A program made the position numbers and the translations under genes. A stretch of 64,000 bases of DNA from NCBI RefSeq assembly GCF_041053105.1, contig NZ_CP163444.1, forward strand, positions 2,232,001 through 2,296,000. The letters run 5' to 3'. Position 1 is the stretch's first letter. The number at the start of each line of letters is the position of its first letter. The notes beneath the pieces are model-generated. The model ran no database searches. It saw only the letters and a list, made by a program, of their open reading frames with translations, and was not told the origin of the DNA. Shown here one piece after another: positions 33,483 to 42,186 of this stretch. The stretch comes from Streptomyces sp. R44. Lineage in GTDB: Bacteria; Actinomycetota; Actinomycetes; Streptomycetales; Streptomycetaceae.

Positions 33483-34994
33483 TCAGCTCTGGCCGCCGGC
33501 GAGCTTCTCGCGGAGGGCGGCGAGCGCCTCGTCCGACGCCAGGGCGCCGGAGTTGTCGTCCGACTCCGAGGAGTACGAACCACCCGAGATGCCCGCACCG
33601 GCGTTGCCGGCGGCCGGGGCGGCAGCACCCTCGGCAGCGGCGGCCTCGTCGGCCTCGCGGGACTTGATGACCTGAGCCTGGTGCTGCTCGAAGCGAGCCT
33701 GCGCCTCGGCGTACTGGGTCTCCCAGGCCTCGCGCTGGGTCTCGAAGCCCTCGAGCCAGTCGTTGGTCTCGGGGTCGAAGCCCTCGGGGTAGATGTAGTT
33801 GCCCTGGTCGTCGTAGGACGCGGCCATGCCGTACAGGGTCGGGTCGAACTCGACCGAGGCCGGGTCGGCACCGAAGGACTCGTTGGCCTGCTTCAGCGAG
33901 AGGCTGATGCGACGACGCTCGAGGTCGATGTCGATGACCTTGACGAAGATCTCGTCGTTGACCTGGACGACCTGCTCCGGGATCTCCACGTGGCGCTCGG
34001 CCAGCTCGGAGATGTGGACCAGACCCTCGATGCCCTCGTCCACGCGGACGAACGCACCGAACGGAACCAGCTTGGTGACCTTACCCGGGACGACCTGACC
34101 GATCTGGTGCGTACGGGCGAACTGCTGCCACGGGTCCTCCTGCGTCGCCTTCAGCGACAGGGAGACACGCTCGCGGTCCATGTCGACGTCGAGAACCTCG
34201 ACGGTGACCTCCTGGCCGACCTCGACAACCTCGGACGGGTGGTCGATGTGCTTCCAGGACAGCTCGGAGACGTGCACGAGACCGTCGACGCCACCCAGGT
34301 CCACGAAGGCACCGAAGTTGACGATCGAGGAAACGACGCCGGAGCGGACCTGACCCTTCTGCAGGGTGGTGAGGAACGTCTGGCGAACCTCGGACTGGGT
34401 CTGCTCGAGCCAGGCACGGCGGGACAGGACCACGTTGTTGCGGTTCTTGTCCAGCTCGATGATCTTCGCCTCGAGCTCCTTGCCCACGTAGGGCTGGAGG
34501 TCGCGGACACGACGCATCTCGACGAGGGAGGCCGGCAGGAAGCCACGGAGGCCGATGTCGAGGATGAGACCACCCTTGACGACCTCGATGACGGTACCGG
34601 TGACGATGCCGTCCTCTTCCTTGATCTTCTCGATGGTGCCCCAGGCGCGCTCGTACTGGGCACGCTTCTTCGAGAGGATCAGGCGGCCTTCCTTGTCCTC
34701 CTTCTGGAGAACCAGGGCCTCGATCTCGTCGCCGACCTTGACGACCTCGTTCGGGTCGACGTCGTGCTTGATCGAGAGCTCGCGGCTCGGGATGACGCCT
34801 TCGGTCTTGTAACCGATGTCGAGCAGGACCTCGTCCCGGTCGACCTTCACGATGACGCCGTCGACGATGTCGCCGTCGTTGAAGTACTTGATCGTCTCGT
34901 CGATCGCGGCGAGGAAGGCTTCCTCGTTACCGATGTCGTTGACCGCAACCTGCGGGGTGGTGCTGGTGGCGGTGGTCTCGGTGCTGCTCGTCAT
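33483..34994 (-). CDS. rpsA: 30S ribosomal protein S1
   Basis: A 503-residue S1 with four S1/OB RNA-binding domains (about residues 35-105, 120-190, 205-275, 290-360), each with the GxVxxIxxFGAFVDLG-type core. Residues 360-503 form the acidic Gln/Glu/Ala-rich tail typical of high-GC actinobacteria. It recruits mRNAs to the 30S subunit. ATG at 34994 has only a weak GGAG at a long distance, common for rpsA, which is often autoregulated. The message has a leader of about 190 nt from the promoter at 35191-35219. Confidence 0.98.
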   Translation of the reverse strand: MTSSTETTATSTTPQVAVNDIGNEEAFLAAIDETIKYFNDGDIVDGVIVKVDRDEVLLDIGYKTEGVIPSRELSIKHDVDPNEVVKVGDEIEALVLQKEDKEGRLILSKKRAQYERAWGTIEKIKEEDGIVTGTVIEVVKGGLILDIGLRGFLPASLVEMRRVRDLQPYVGKELEAKIIELDKNRNNVVLSRRAWLEQTQSEVRQTFLTTLQKGQVRSGVVSSIVNFGAFVDLGGVDGLVHVSELSWKHIDHPSEVVEVGQEVTVEVLDVDMDRERVSLSLKATQEDPWQQFARTHQIGQVVPGKVTKLVPFGAFVRVDEGIEGLVHISELAERHVEIPEQVVQVNDEIFVKVIDIDLERRRISLSLKQANESFGADPASVEFDPTLYGMAASYDDQGNYIYPEGFDPETNDWLEGFETQREAWETQYAEAQARFEQHQAQVIKSREADEAAAAEGAAAPAAGNAGAGISGGSYSSESDDNSGALASDEALAALREKLAGGQS

Positions 34995-35190
34995 GTGGGA
35001 AAGGGCTCCGGTTACGGACAGAAAGTCGTAGGTACTGCTACGCCGAGAGCCCGTATCGCACCAAGAAGCCGGACAGCCAATGAAGCGCCCTTCCGCGAAC
35101 GGGAGGGAACCTCGAGAACCGAGGGGACATACAACAGGTACGAGCGCGGCCTGCTCCGTCTGAGGCGCGCAGGCCCGCAGCGCAACCTTT

Positions 35191-35219
35191 AGCATACGGG
35201 GGCAGCCGGACAGGGTCAA
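35191..35219 (-). promoter_or_regulatory. Strong vegetative promoter of rpsA
   Basis: TTGACC (35219-35214), 17-bp spacer, TATGCT (35196-35191) on the minus strand, nearly consensus for HrdB-type sigma. It lies in the 346-bp gap 34995-35340. The rest of the gap is the rpsA leader, with a CCTCG-AGAAC-CGAGG hairpin (35110-35124 region) that could take part in autoregulation, and a TGCGCG/CGCGCA dyad at about 35220-35234. Confidence 0.85.
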
Positions 35220-35340
35220 TGCGCGAAGCGCGCACCCAGGGCAGATCTGCTCAATTCCGGCACGACTCACGGCCCTTGCGCCACCACGGCGGGGGTCCGC
35301 GGCACGGCGGCACTGAGCGCAAACTACATCGGCGGGCGAG

Positions 35341-36180
35341 ATGAACCAAGAGTACGGACACGAAGACGCGGTCGACGGGGACGCCGAGGAGGCCGAGGCG
35401 ACCCGGCGTGACGCGGGGGACGCGGAGAGCAGCCGGGCGAGCCGGGGCTGGTGGGACCGGAACGCCGACGAGTACCAGAGCGACCACGGCTCCTTCCTGG
35501 GCGACGACCGCTTCGTCTGGGGTCCGGAGGGGCTCGACGAGGCCGAGGCCGGGCTCCTCGGTCCCGCCGACGCGCTGAAGGGCCTCGACGTCCTGGAGAT
35601 CGGCGCGGGCGCGGCGCAGTGCTCGCGGTGGCTGGCCGCCCAGGGCGCGCGGCCGGTGGCCCTCGACCTCTCGCACCGGCAGCTCCAGCACGCGCTGCGG
35701 ATCGGCGGGGAGGTGCCGCTGGTGGAGGCGGACGCGGGGGCGCTGCCCTTCCGGGACGGCTCCTTCGACCTGGCGTGCTCGGCGTACGGCGCGGTGCCGT
35801 TCGTCGCGGACCCGGTGCGGGTCTTCCGTGAGGTTCGGCGGGTGCTGCGGCCGGGCGGCCGCTGGGTCTTCTCGGTGACGCACCCGATCCGCTGGGCGTT
35901 CCCGGACGAGCCGGGTCCCGAGGGCCTCTCGGTCGCCGCCTCGTACTTCGACCGCACGCCGTACGTCGAGCAGGACGAGCAGGGCCGGGCGGTGTACGTG
36001 GAGCACCACCGGACCCTCGGGGACCGGGTGCGGGACGTGGTGGCCGGCGGCTTCCGGCTCGTGGACCTGGTCGAGCCGGAGTGGCCGGCCTGGAACAGCC
36101 AGGAGTGGGGCGGCTGGTCCCCGCTGCGGGGGAATCTGATCCCGGGGACGGCGATCTTCGTCTGCGAGCGGGACGACTAG
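35341..36180 (+). CDS. Class I SAM-dependent methyltransferase
   Basis: A 279-residue methyltransferase. Motif I LDVLEIGAGAAQCSRWLA, the acidic end of strand 2 (ALDLSHRQL), motif II-like FDLACSAYGAVPFVADP and motif III VLRPGGRWVFSVTHP are all present. The first 40 residues are acidic and probably disordered. It resembles the Methyltransf_11 type acting on small molecules; the substrate is unknown. ATG at 35341 follows GGCGGGCGAG. A terminator lies after it. Confidence 0.9.
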   Translation: MNQEYGHEDAVDGDAEEAEATRRDAGDAESSRASRGWWDRNADEYQSDHGSFLGDDRFVWGPEGLDEAEAGLLGPADALKGLDVLEIGAGAAQCSRWLAAQGARPVALDLSHRQLQHALRIGGEVPLVEADAGALPFRDGSFDLACSAYGAVPFVADPVRVFREVRRVLRPGGRWVFSVTHPIRWAFPDEPGPEGLSVAASYFDRTPYVEQDEQGRAVYVEHHRTLGDRVRDVVAGGFRLVDLVEPEWPAWNSQEWGGWSPLRGNLIPGTAIFVCERDD

Positions 36181-36181
36181 C

Positions 36182-36215
36182 CCCGCGAGAGGACCGGTCC
36201 CGCGAGACGACCAGT
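36182..36215. repeat. Imperfect tandem 17-bp repeat after the methyltransferase gene
   Basis: CCCGCGAGAGGACCGGT and CCCGCGAGACGACCAGT lie head to tail, overlapping the end of the gap before the terminator. They differ at two positions. Confidence 0.75.
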
Positions 36216-36224
36216 CCTATTAAT

Positions 36225-36260
36225 GGAGGGCCCTGTGGACAACGGGGCCCTCCCTTTTCT
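36225..36260 (+). terminator. Rho-independent terminator with T-run
   Basis: GGAGGGCCC (36225-36233) pairs with GGGCCCTCC (36245-36253), then CTTTTCTT. This is a classical terminator for the methyltransferase gene and shows that hrpB must start further downstream. Confidence 0.9.
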
Positions 36261-36282
36261 TCGCACGTACGAGACTGAGTGC

Positions 36283-38829
36283 GTGATCCGAAACGACGCA
36301 CTCGACCGTCTCCCTGTCCGCCATGCCGTCCCCGAGCTGCTCGCCGCGCTCGCGGAGCGCGGCGCGGCGGTGCTGTCCGCTCCTCCCGGCACCGGCAAGA
36401 CGACGCTGGTTCCGCTGGCCCTCGCGGGGCTCATAGGGGACGGACCGGAGCGCCGGGTGCTGGTCGCCGAGCCGCGGCGGATGGCGGTGCGGGCGGCGGC
36501 CCGGCGGATGGCCTGGCTGCTCGGCGAGGAGGTCGGCGGCGCGGTCGGCTTCTCGGTGCGCGGCGAGCGGCGGAGCGGCCCCGCGACCCGGATCGAGGTG
36601 GTGACGACGGGCATCCTGCTCCAGCGGCTCCAGCGCGATCCGGAGCTGGCGGGCGTGGACGTGGTGCTGCTCGACGAGTGCCATGAGCGGCATCTCGACG
36701 CCGACACGGCCATGGCCTTCCTGGTGGACGTGCGGGCGACGCTGCGACCGGAGCTGAAGCTCGTCGCGGCCTCCGCGACGAGCGATGCCGAGGCCTGGGC
36801 GGAGCTGCTCACGGTCCTGGACGGGGGCGGGCCCGCGCCGGTGGTGTGGAGCGAGGAGGCGGGCCACGGGTACGCGGTGCGGTTCGCCGCGCCGCCGGCC
36901 GGGATCAGGCCCGCGCACGGCACCTGGGTGGATCCCGCCCTGCTGCGCCATGTGGCGTCGACGGTCCGGCTCGCGCTGGAGCGGCACGAGGGCGACGTCC
37001 TGTGTTTCCTGCCGGGTACGGGCGAGATCGCGCGGACGGCCGGGCTGCTCGACGGGGTCGACGCGGAGGTCCTCCAGCTGCACGGGCGGGCTCCGGCCGC
37101 CGTGCAGGACGCGGTGCTGCGGGGTGCCGGGCCGGACGGGCGGCGGCGGGTGGTGCTCTCGACGTCGGTGGCGGAGTCGAGCCTGACGGTTCCCGGGGTG
37201 CGGATCGTGGTGGACTCGGGGCTCGCGCGGGAGCCCCGGACGGACCACGCCCGGGGTCTCGGGTCCCTCGCGACGGTGCCGGTGTCGACGGCTGCGGCGA
37301 CTCAGCGGGCGGGGCGCTCGGGTCGTGAGGAGGCCGGTGTCGTCTACCGCTGCTGGGCTGAGGCGGAGGACGGCGCCCGGGCGCGGTTCCCCTCGCCGGA
37401 GATCAGGATCGCCGACCTGGCGGACTTCGCGCTGCGGGCCGCCTGCTGGGGCGACCCTACGGCGGAGGGGCTCGCGCTGCTCGACGCGCCGCCGGCCGGG
37501 GCGATGGCGGCGGCCCGCCAGGTCCTCGGCTCGATCGGGGCCGTGGACGCGGACGGCCGGGCCACGGAGCGGGGTGTGCGGATGTCCCGGCTCGGGCTGC
37601 ACCCGCGGCTGGGGCGCGCGCTCCTGGACGGCGCGGCCGAGGTCGGGGTCCGGCGGGCCGCGGAGGTGGTGGCGCTGATCGGCGAGGAGCCGCCGCGCGA
37701 GTACGGGGACGACCTGGTGGCCGCGTGGCGCACGGCACGCCGGGGCACCGACGGGTACGGCGCGCGATGGCGGACGGAGGTACGCCGCCTGGAGCGGTCG
37801 GCGGGCGAGGCGCTGGGCGGTGGCGGGGCGGTCGCGGGGCCGGAGGGCGACGACCTGGTGGCCGGGCTCGTGACGGCGCTGGCGTTCCCGGAGCGGGTGG
37901 CCAGGGCGCGGGAGCAGGGTGGCTATCTGATGGCGTCCGGGAGCGGGGCGCGGCTTGCCGAGGGGTCCGGGCTGCGGTCCAGCCCGTGGCTCGCCGTGGC
38001 GGTGGCGGACCGCACCGCCAGGGACGCCACGGCGCGGGTGCGGCTCGCGGCCGTGGTGGACGAGGCCACGGCGTGCCGGGCGGCCGGGCATCTGCGGAGC
38101 ACCGGCGAGGAGGTCCACTGGGAGGACGGGGACGTGGTCGCGCGGTCGGTGGACCGTCTGGGCGCGGTCGAGCTGACGGTCCGGCCCCTGGGTTCCGGGG
38201 CGGAGCCCGCTCTCGTACGGGAGGCGCTGCTCGACGGTCTGCGGCGCGAGGGGCTCGGGCTGCTGCGGTGGCGCCGGGAGGCCGGGGAGCTGCGCGAGCG
38301 GCTCGCCTTCCTCCACCGGGAGCTGGGAGAGCCCTGGCCGGACGTGTCGGAGGGGGCGCTGGTCGACCGGGCCGGGGAGTGGCTGGAGCCGGAGCTGTCC
38401 CGGGCGTCGCGCCGGGCCGATCTGGGGCGGATCGACGCCGGGGAGGCACTGCGGCGGCTGCTGCCGTGGGCGTCGGGCGAGGCGGTGCGCCTCGACGAGC
38501 TGGCGCCGGAGCGGATCGAGGTGCCGAGCGGTTCGCGGATACGGGTCGAGTACGGCGGCGAGCGGCCGGTGCTCGCGGTGAAGCTCCAGGAGATGTTCGG
38601 TCTGGCGGAGACGCCCCGGGTGGCGGGGGTCCCGGTGCTCGTCCATCTCCTCTCCCCCGCGGGCCGGCCGGCGGCGGTCACGGCCGACCTGGCGTCGTTC
38701 TGGCGGGACGGCTACCGCGCGGTGCGGGCGGAGCTGCGGGGGCGCTATCCGAAGCACCCGTGGCCCGAGGATCCGTCCGCGGCGGTGCCGACCCGGCACA
38801 CCAGCGCCCGGCTCAGAGGGGAGCGCTGA
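36283..38829 (+). CDS. hrpB: ATP-dependent helicase HrpB
   Basis: An 848-residue DEAH/RHA-type helicase. Walker A APPGTGKTT is near residue 36, motif II LLDECHER, motif III ASATSD, then TSVAESSLTVPGVRIVVDSG and QRAGRSGREEAG (motif VI). The C-terminal half matches the HrpB-specific region. The enzyme is presumed to act on RNA or RNA:DNA. I chose GTG at 36283; an ATG at 36223 lies inside the terminator stem. The last 17 bp overlap the convergent DUF3068 gene. Confidence 0.95.
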   Translation: MIRNDALDRLPVRHAVPELLAALAERGAAVLSAPPGTGKTTLVPLALAGLIGDGPERRVLVAEPRRMAVRAAARRMAWLLGEEVGGAVGFSVRGERRSGPATRIEVVTTGILLQRLQRDPELAGVDVVLLDECHERHLDADTAMAFLVDVRATLRPELKLVAASATSDAEAWAELLTVLDGGGPAPVVWSEEAGHGYAVRFAAPPAGIRPAHGTWVDPALLRHVASTVRLALERHEGDVLCFLPGTGEIARTAGLLDGVDAEVLQLHGRAPAAVQDAVLRGAGPDGRRRVVLSTSVAESSLTVPGVRIVVDSGLAREPRTDHARGLGSLATVPVSTAAATQRAGRSGREEAGVVYRCWAEAEDGARARFPSPEIRIADLADFALRAACWGDPTAEGLALLDAPPAGAMAAARQVLGSIGAVDADGRATERGVRMSRLGLHPRLGRALLDGAAEVGVRRAAEVVALIGEEPPREYGDDLVAAWRTARRGTDGYGARWRTEVRRLERSAGEALGGGGAVAGPEGDDLVAGLVTALAFPERVARAREQGGYLMASGSGARLAEGSGLRSSPWLAVAVADRTARDATARVRLAAVVDEATACRAAGHLRSTGEEVHWEDGDVVARSVDRLGAVELTVRPLGSGAEPALVREALLDGLRREGLGLLRWRREAGELRERLAFLHRELGEPWPDVSEGALVDRAGEWLEPELSRASRRADLGRIDAGEALRRLLPWASGEAVRLDELAPERIEVPSGSRIRVEYGGERPVLAVKLQEMFGLAETPRVAGVPVLVHLLSPAGRPAAVTADLASFWRDGYRAVRAELRGRYPKHPWPEDPSAAVPTRHTSARLRGER

Positions 38830-39808
38830 CCGGGGCCGGGACGGGGGCGGCGGGCGGCTCCGGCTCGGGGCGGCGCGAGCGGGCCTCCAGCCAGAGGGCG
38901 AGGGCGAGGAGGGCGAGGGCCAGGACGGTGAGGCTCCACGGGATGTAGGAGACGAGCATGAGGACCATGAGGCGGTTGGAGGAGACCAGCTCGCCGACGC
39001 TCTCCAGGTAGTCCTCGCGCATCTTCACGTGGCCGGCGAAGACGGTGAGGGTGTCCTGTCCCATCAGCTTCTTGGCATTGCGGAGCTCCTCCTTGTGGAT
39101 CTCCTCGCCGTTGACGGGGGCTCCGGTGACCGGCTCGATCCAGAACATGCGCTTGGTCGTGTACCAGCGGGTGAGGCCCGAGTCGGCGAGGATCTTCGGG
39201 GTGATGCCCTTGACCGGCATGGCCTTGGGCATGGGGACCTGGGTCCAGGGGATGGTCTGCTCGAAGTAGTAGACCTCCATGCCGCGGAAGGTGCGGGTGC
39301 CCTTGTAGTGGATGGGGGCCGCGGTGCGGGTCTGGGCGTCGAAGTACTGGTAGTCGCGCTTCTCGGTGAGGAAGGGGAACTTGAACTCGATGCCCTCGCG
39401 GCGGACCGGGTCGCCGTCGACGGATTCGCCGGTGGCGTGGACGGGGTCCTGGGTGTGGGCGTCGAAGATGTACCGCTCGGGGACCTGGGAGACCATCTTG
39501 CCGTCGGGCCCGGTGACGTAGGCGAGGGCGTCCCAGACGACGACGTCGCGCCCGGCGTCGCGTTCGATGCGCCGCGACTCCTCCACGTTGCCCTTGAGGG
39601 TCTGGATGATCGTGATCTTGTCGACCTTCTCGGCCTTGAGGGTGGAGTAGTTGAGGAGGGTCGCGGGCCGCGCCTCCAGAACGGTGTCCTGGTACTGGTT
39701 CGCCGGGATCTTCGCCAGGCGGGGGAAGGCGTACCAGCGCAGGGTCGGGGCCATCGCGGCGCAGAAGACGGCGAGGGCGAGGAGGACGAGGCTGGCTCGG
39801 CGGCGCAC
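38813..39808 (-). CDS. DUF3068 domain membrane-anchored protein
   Basis: A 331-residue protein with an N-terminal membrane segment (SLVLLALAVFCAAMAPTL), a large extracytoplasmic domain (GTRTFRGMEVYYFEQTI, RWYTTKRMFWIEPVTGAPVNGEE) and a C-terminal membrane helix (LMVLMLVSYIPWSLTVLAL) with an Arg/Pro tail. This two-anchor layout is that of the DUF3068 / porin-PorA-associated family of actinobacteria. Function not established. GTG at 39808 with GGGGGAGG upstream. It is downstream of the SPW_0924 gene, 10 bp apart. Confidence 0.9.
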   Translation of the reverse strand: MRRRASLVLLALAVFCAAMAPTLRWYAFPRLAKIPANQYQDTVLEARPATLLNYSTLKAEKVDKITIIQTLKGNVEESRRIERDAGRDVVVWDALAYVTGPDGKMVSQVPERYIFDAHTQDPVHATGESVDGDPVRREGIEFKFPFLTEKRDYQYFDAQTRTAAPIHYKGTRTFRGMEVYYFEQTIPWTQVPMPKAMPVKGITPKILADSGLTRWYTTKRMFWIEPVTGAPVNGEEIHKEELRNAKKLMGQDTLTVFAGHVKMREDYLESVGELVSSNRLMVLMLVSYIPWSLTVLALALLALALWLEARSRRPEPEPPAAPVPAPVSAPL

Positions 39809-39818
39809 GGTCCTCCCC

Positions 39819-39959
39819 CTACTTCCTGGCGCCGGGATCGGCGGTCAGCAGGGGCTTGGGCGAGGTGGGGCCGTCGGGCGGCAGATCGACCACGGAGAGG
39901 AGCAGGACGAAGAGGAGGACTGGGGCGAGTCCGATGGCGGCGGCGACGAGGGCGCGCAT
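39819..39959 (-). CDS. SPW_0924-family small membrane protein
   Basis: A 46-residue protein not long enough for most gene finders. MRALVAAAIGLAPVLLFVLL is a single membrane segment, followed by the conserved short tail TSPKPLLT. It matches the SPW_0924 family as I remember it. GGGAGG lies 6 nt before the ATG, which supports real translation. It is probably cotranscribed with the DUF3068 gene and may be an accessory subunit; that is inference. Confidence 0.85.
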   Translation of the reverse strand: MRALVAAAIGLAPVLLFVLLLSVVDLPPDGPTSPKPLLTADPGARK

Positions 39960-40058
39960 GGTCGGCCTCCCGGGATGCGATCTGATAGGTCGTCAGGGCG
40001 GGGGCACCGTAGCAACGCGGCCGCGAGATGAGAACACGTTGCACCCGGGTAACGCGAA

Positions 40059-40095
40059 GCGCCGTCCCCCGCCCGGTGCGGACGGGGGACGGCGC
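40059..40095 (-). terminator. Terminator hairpin after the lytic transglycosylase
   Basis: Perfect 13-bp stem (40059-40071 with 40083-40095), 11-nt loop, located 45 bp after the transglycosylase stop. The gap 39960-40139 has nothing else obvious. Confidence 0.85.
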
Positions 40096-40139
40096 GGAGC
40101 GACGCGGCGCCGGGTGATGCGGCGCGGTGGGGCTTTCGG

Positions 40140-41930
40140 TCAGGCCGAAGGGGAGGAGCTGGGCGAGGGGGTGGGCTCGGGCGAGCCGCTGCCGGAGGGC
40201 GAGGGCTCCGGGGTCGGCGTCGCGGGCAGCTCGACGGTGAGGTCGATGAAGGTGGTGCCGCCGCCCGGTGCGGTGAGCTGGAGGTAGAACGTGCCGGCCT
40301 TGTCGCCCGCGAGGATGTCGCCCGGCGCGAAGGTGAGCAGTCCGTCCGGACCGGTCTTCAGGGTGACGGTACGGACGGTCGTGCCGTCCGCGGCCTTGAA
40401 GGACGGGCCCTCGGTGCTCTCCTTCGGGTCCGTCTTCGAGGTGACGATCACCGCGGTGACGAGCACGCCGGGGGCGAGGGCGCCCTTGTCGGTGGCCTTC
40501 ACCTGGACCTGCTGGGCGAAGGAGGCGCCGGTCGTGGCGGACAGGGCGTCGCCGGGGACCCGGGCGAGGGTGTCCGCCTGGCGCTCCGTGACGGTCGCGG
40601 CGAAGTCGGCCGCGCCCAGGGTCCGGCCGACGACGGTGGCGCGCACGGTGAAGGAGCCCGTCTTCTCGCCGGCCCGGAGCGCGGGCGAGGTGGCGAGGCC
40701 GGTCGACCCGGTGGTGAGGGTGGCGGTGGTCCCGCCGCCGGCGAAGCGGGTGTCGGTGGTGCCGATGATCTCGAAGCGGATGCTCACGCCGGCGACCGGC
40801 TTGCCCGCGGAGTCGAGCGCGGCGACCCGGGGGGAGCCCGTGAAGGCGCTGCCGGTGGTCGTGGTCAGCTTCGCGTTGGCCACGACCGCGAGCTGCGCGA
40901 CCTTGGCGGCCGGCGGGACGGTGGGCGGCTTCACCGGCTCGGTCACCGGGGGCTTGGTGGGGACGGTCGGCGGCTTGACCGGACCGGGATTGTTCACCGG
41001 CGGCTTCGGCTGCTGGGTGCCCGGGTTCGGGGCCGGAGTCGTCGGCACGGTCGGGAGCGGCCCGGTCGGGCGGTTGCCCCTGATGCCGTCGTCGCTGCGG
41101 CCGACCGGCAGCACGCCCGTGCCGTCCGGGACCTGGTGGGTGCCGCGCTCGTAGAAGGCCTTCCAGGACAGGACCGTGTTCAGGTACTCCCTGGAGTGGT
41201 TGTAGCTGAGGACCGCCTGGTCGAGATCGGCCTTGACCGCGAGGTTGCGGTCGCTGGCGCAGAGGTAGAGGCCGGCGGCCTGCGCCGCGTCGTAGATGTT
41301 GTTGGGGTCCTTCTTCCCGTCGCTGTTGGCGTCCTGGCCCCAGGTGGCCCAGGTGGACGGGATGAACTGCATCGGGCCGACGGCCCGGTCGTGGACCTTG
41401 TCGCCGTCGAAGGCGCCGCCGTCGGTGTCGGCGATCATGGCGAAGCCGTTGCCGTCGAGGGCGGGACCGAGGATCCGCGGCGATGCCGTGCCGTTGGCGT
41501 CGACCCTGCCGCCGTTCGCCTGACCCGACTCGACCTTGCCGATGCCGGCGAGCAGCTGCCACGGCAGGTTGCAGCCGGGGTCGGTCGAACGTATCGACAG
41601 TTCGGCACGCTTGTAGGCCGAGTAGACGGACGCGGGTATGCCGGCCTCGGCGGGACCGGCGATGACGGGCAGATGGGCGGTCGCGCCGGGCTTGTTCGGC
41701 GTGTTCAGCGGCGGCAGCTTCGTGTAGTACGGCGAATCGCCGGTCGCGGAGCCGTCTCCGGAAGGCGGCGCCGTGTCACCGGCACCGATGGCGGTGTCTC
41801 CGCCCGCGTTGTCCGCGGCCGGCGGGATCACCTCCGGCGCCTGCGAGGCGGCGAGCGCGGCGACCGCCGCGGCCATCACGACACCACTGGTGGCTCCCTT
41901 GCGCAGCCGGTGGCCGATGTGCGCTGCCAT
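40140..41930 (-). CDS. Secreted lytic transglycosylase with Ig-like repeats
   Basis: A 596-residue cell-wall enzyme. An N-terminal signal segment (SGVVMAAAVAALAASQ) is followed by an Asp/Gly-rich linker, then a lytic transglycosylase domain (about residues 100-265): LLAGIGKVESGQAN with the catalytic Glu, then DRAVGPMQFIPSTWATWG and LYLCASDRNLAVKADLDQAVLSYNHS, the MltB/GH103-like form. A Pro/Lys-rich linker (295-345) leads to two Ig-like beta-sandwich domains (345-560) and a Ser/Pro/Glu tail. It cleaves peptidoglycan glycan strands. The start is ATG at 41930. Confidence 0.92.
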   Translation of the reverse strand: MAAHIGHRLRKGATSGVVMAAAVAALAASQAPEVIPPAADNAGGDTAIGAGDTAPPSGDGSATGDSPYYTKLPPLNTPNKPGATAHLPVIAGPAEAGIPASVYSAYKRAELSIRSTDPGCNLPWQLLAGIGKVESGQANGGRVDANGTASPRILGPALDGNGFAMIADTDGGAFDGDKVHDRAVGPMQFIPSTWATWGQDANSDGKKDPNNIYDAAQAAGLYLCASDRNLAVKADLDQAVLSYNHSREYLNTVLSWKAFYERGTHQVPDGTGVLPVGRSDDGIRGNRPTGPLPTVPTTPAPNPGTQQPKPPVNNPGPVKPPTVPTKPPVTEPVKPPTVPPAAKVAQLAVVANAKLTTTTGSAFTGSPRVAALDSAGKPVAGVSIRFEIIGTTDTRFAGGGTTATLTTGSTGLATSPALRAGEKTGSFTVRATVVGRTLGAADFAATVTERQADTLARVPGDALSATTGASFAQQVQVKATDKGALAPGVLVTAVIVTSKTDPKESTEGPSFKAADGTTVRTVTLKTGPDGLLTFAPGDILAGDKAGTFYLQLTAPGGGTTFIDLTVELPATPTPEPSPSGSGSPEPTPSPSSSPSA

Positions 41931-42026
41931 GTCCGTCGTCCCTCCCCATCGACGCGGTCCCGCGCTCCCCGCGTGAAACCTCTGGCGACCCTATGCCAAC
42001 TCCGGACCGGCGAGTACCGGCAGCTG

Positions 42027-42041
42027 ACCGTGTTTCACGGT
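42027..42041. promoter_or_regulatory. Inverted repeat ACCGTG-TTT-CACGGT
   Basis: Perfect 6-bp arms in the divergent region between the transglycosylase and DUF4184 genes (41931-42186). A TAGGGT-type -10 for the transglycosylase lies nearby at about 41989-41994. Candidate operator. Confidence 0.45.
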
Positions 42042-42186
42042 TTCGTCACCTCTTGGTCGCCTGCCGACCAGGTGAGTCCGGGAACCGACCGGAGCGTCCC
42101 GCCCCTCTTGCTCTCCGGCCGACCGTGCACACTGCTCCCTCACGGCCACCGGCCGCCGTCACCACCCGACCCTGGGGGAACTCCCG

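Noticed and set aside
41931..42186. ydaO-type c-di-AMP riboswitch before the lytic transglycosylase
   Set aside because: The likely leader is only about 55 nt and none of the conserved aptamer blocks is present.
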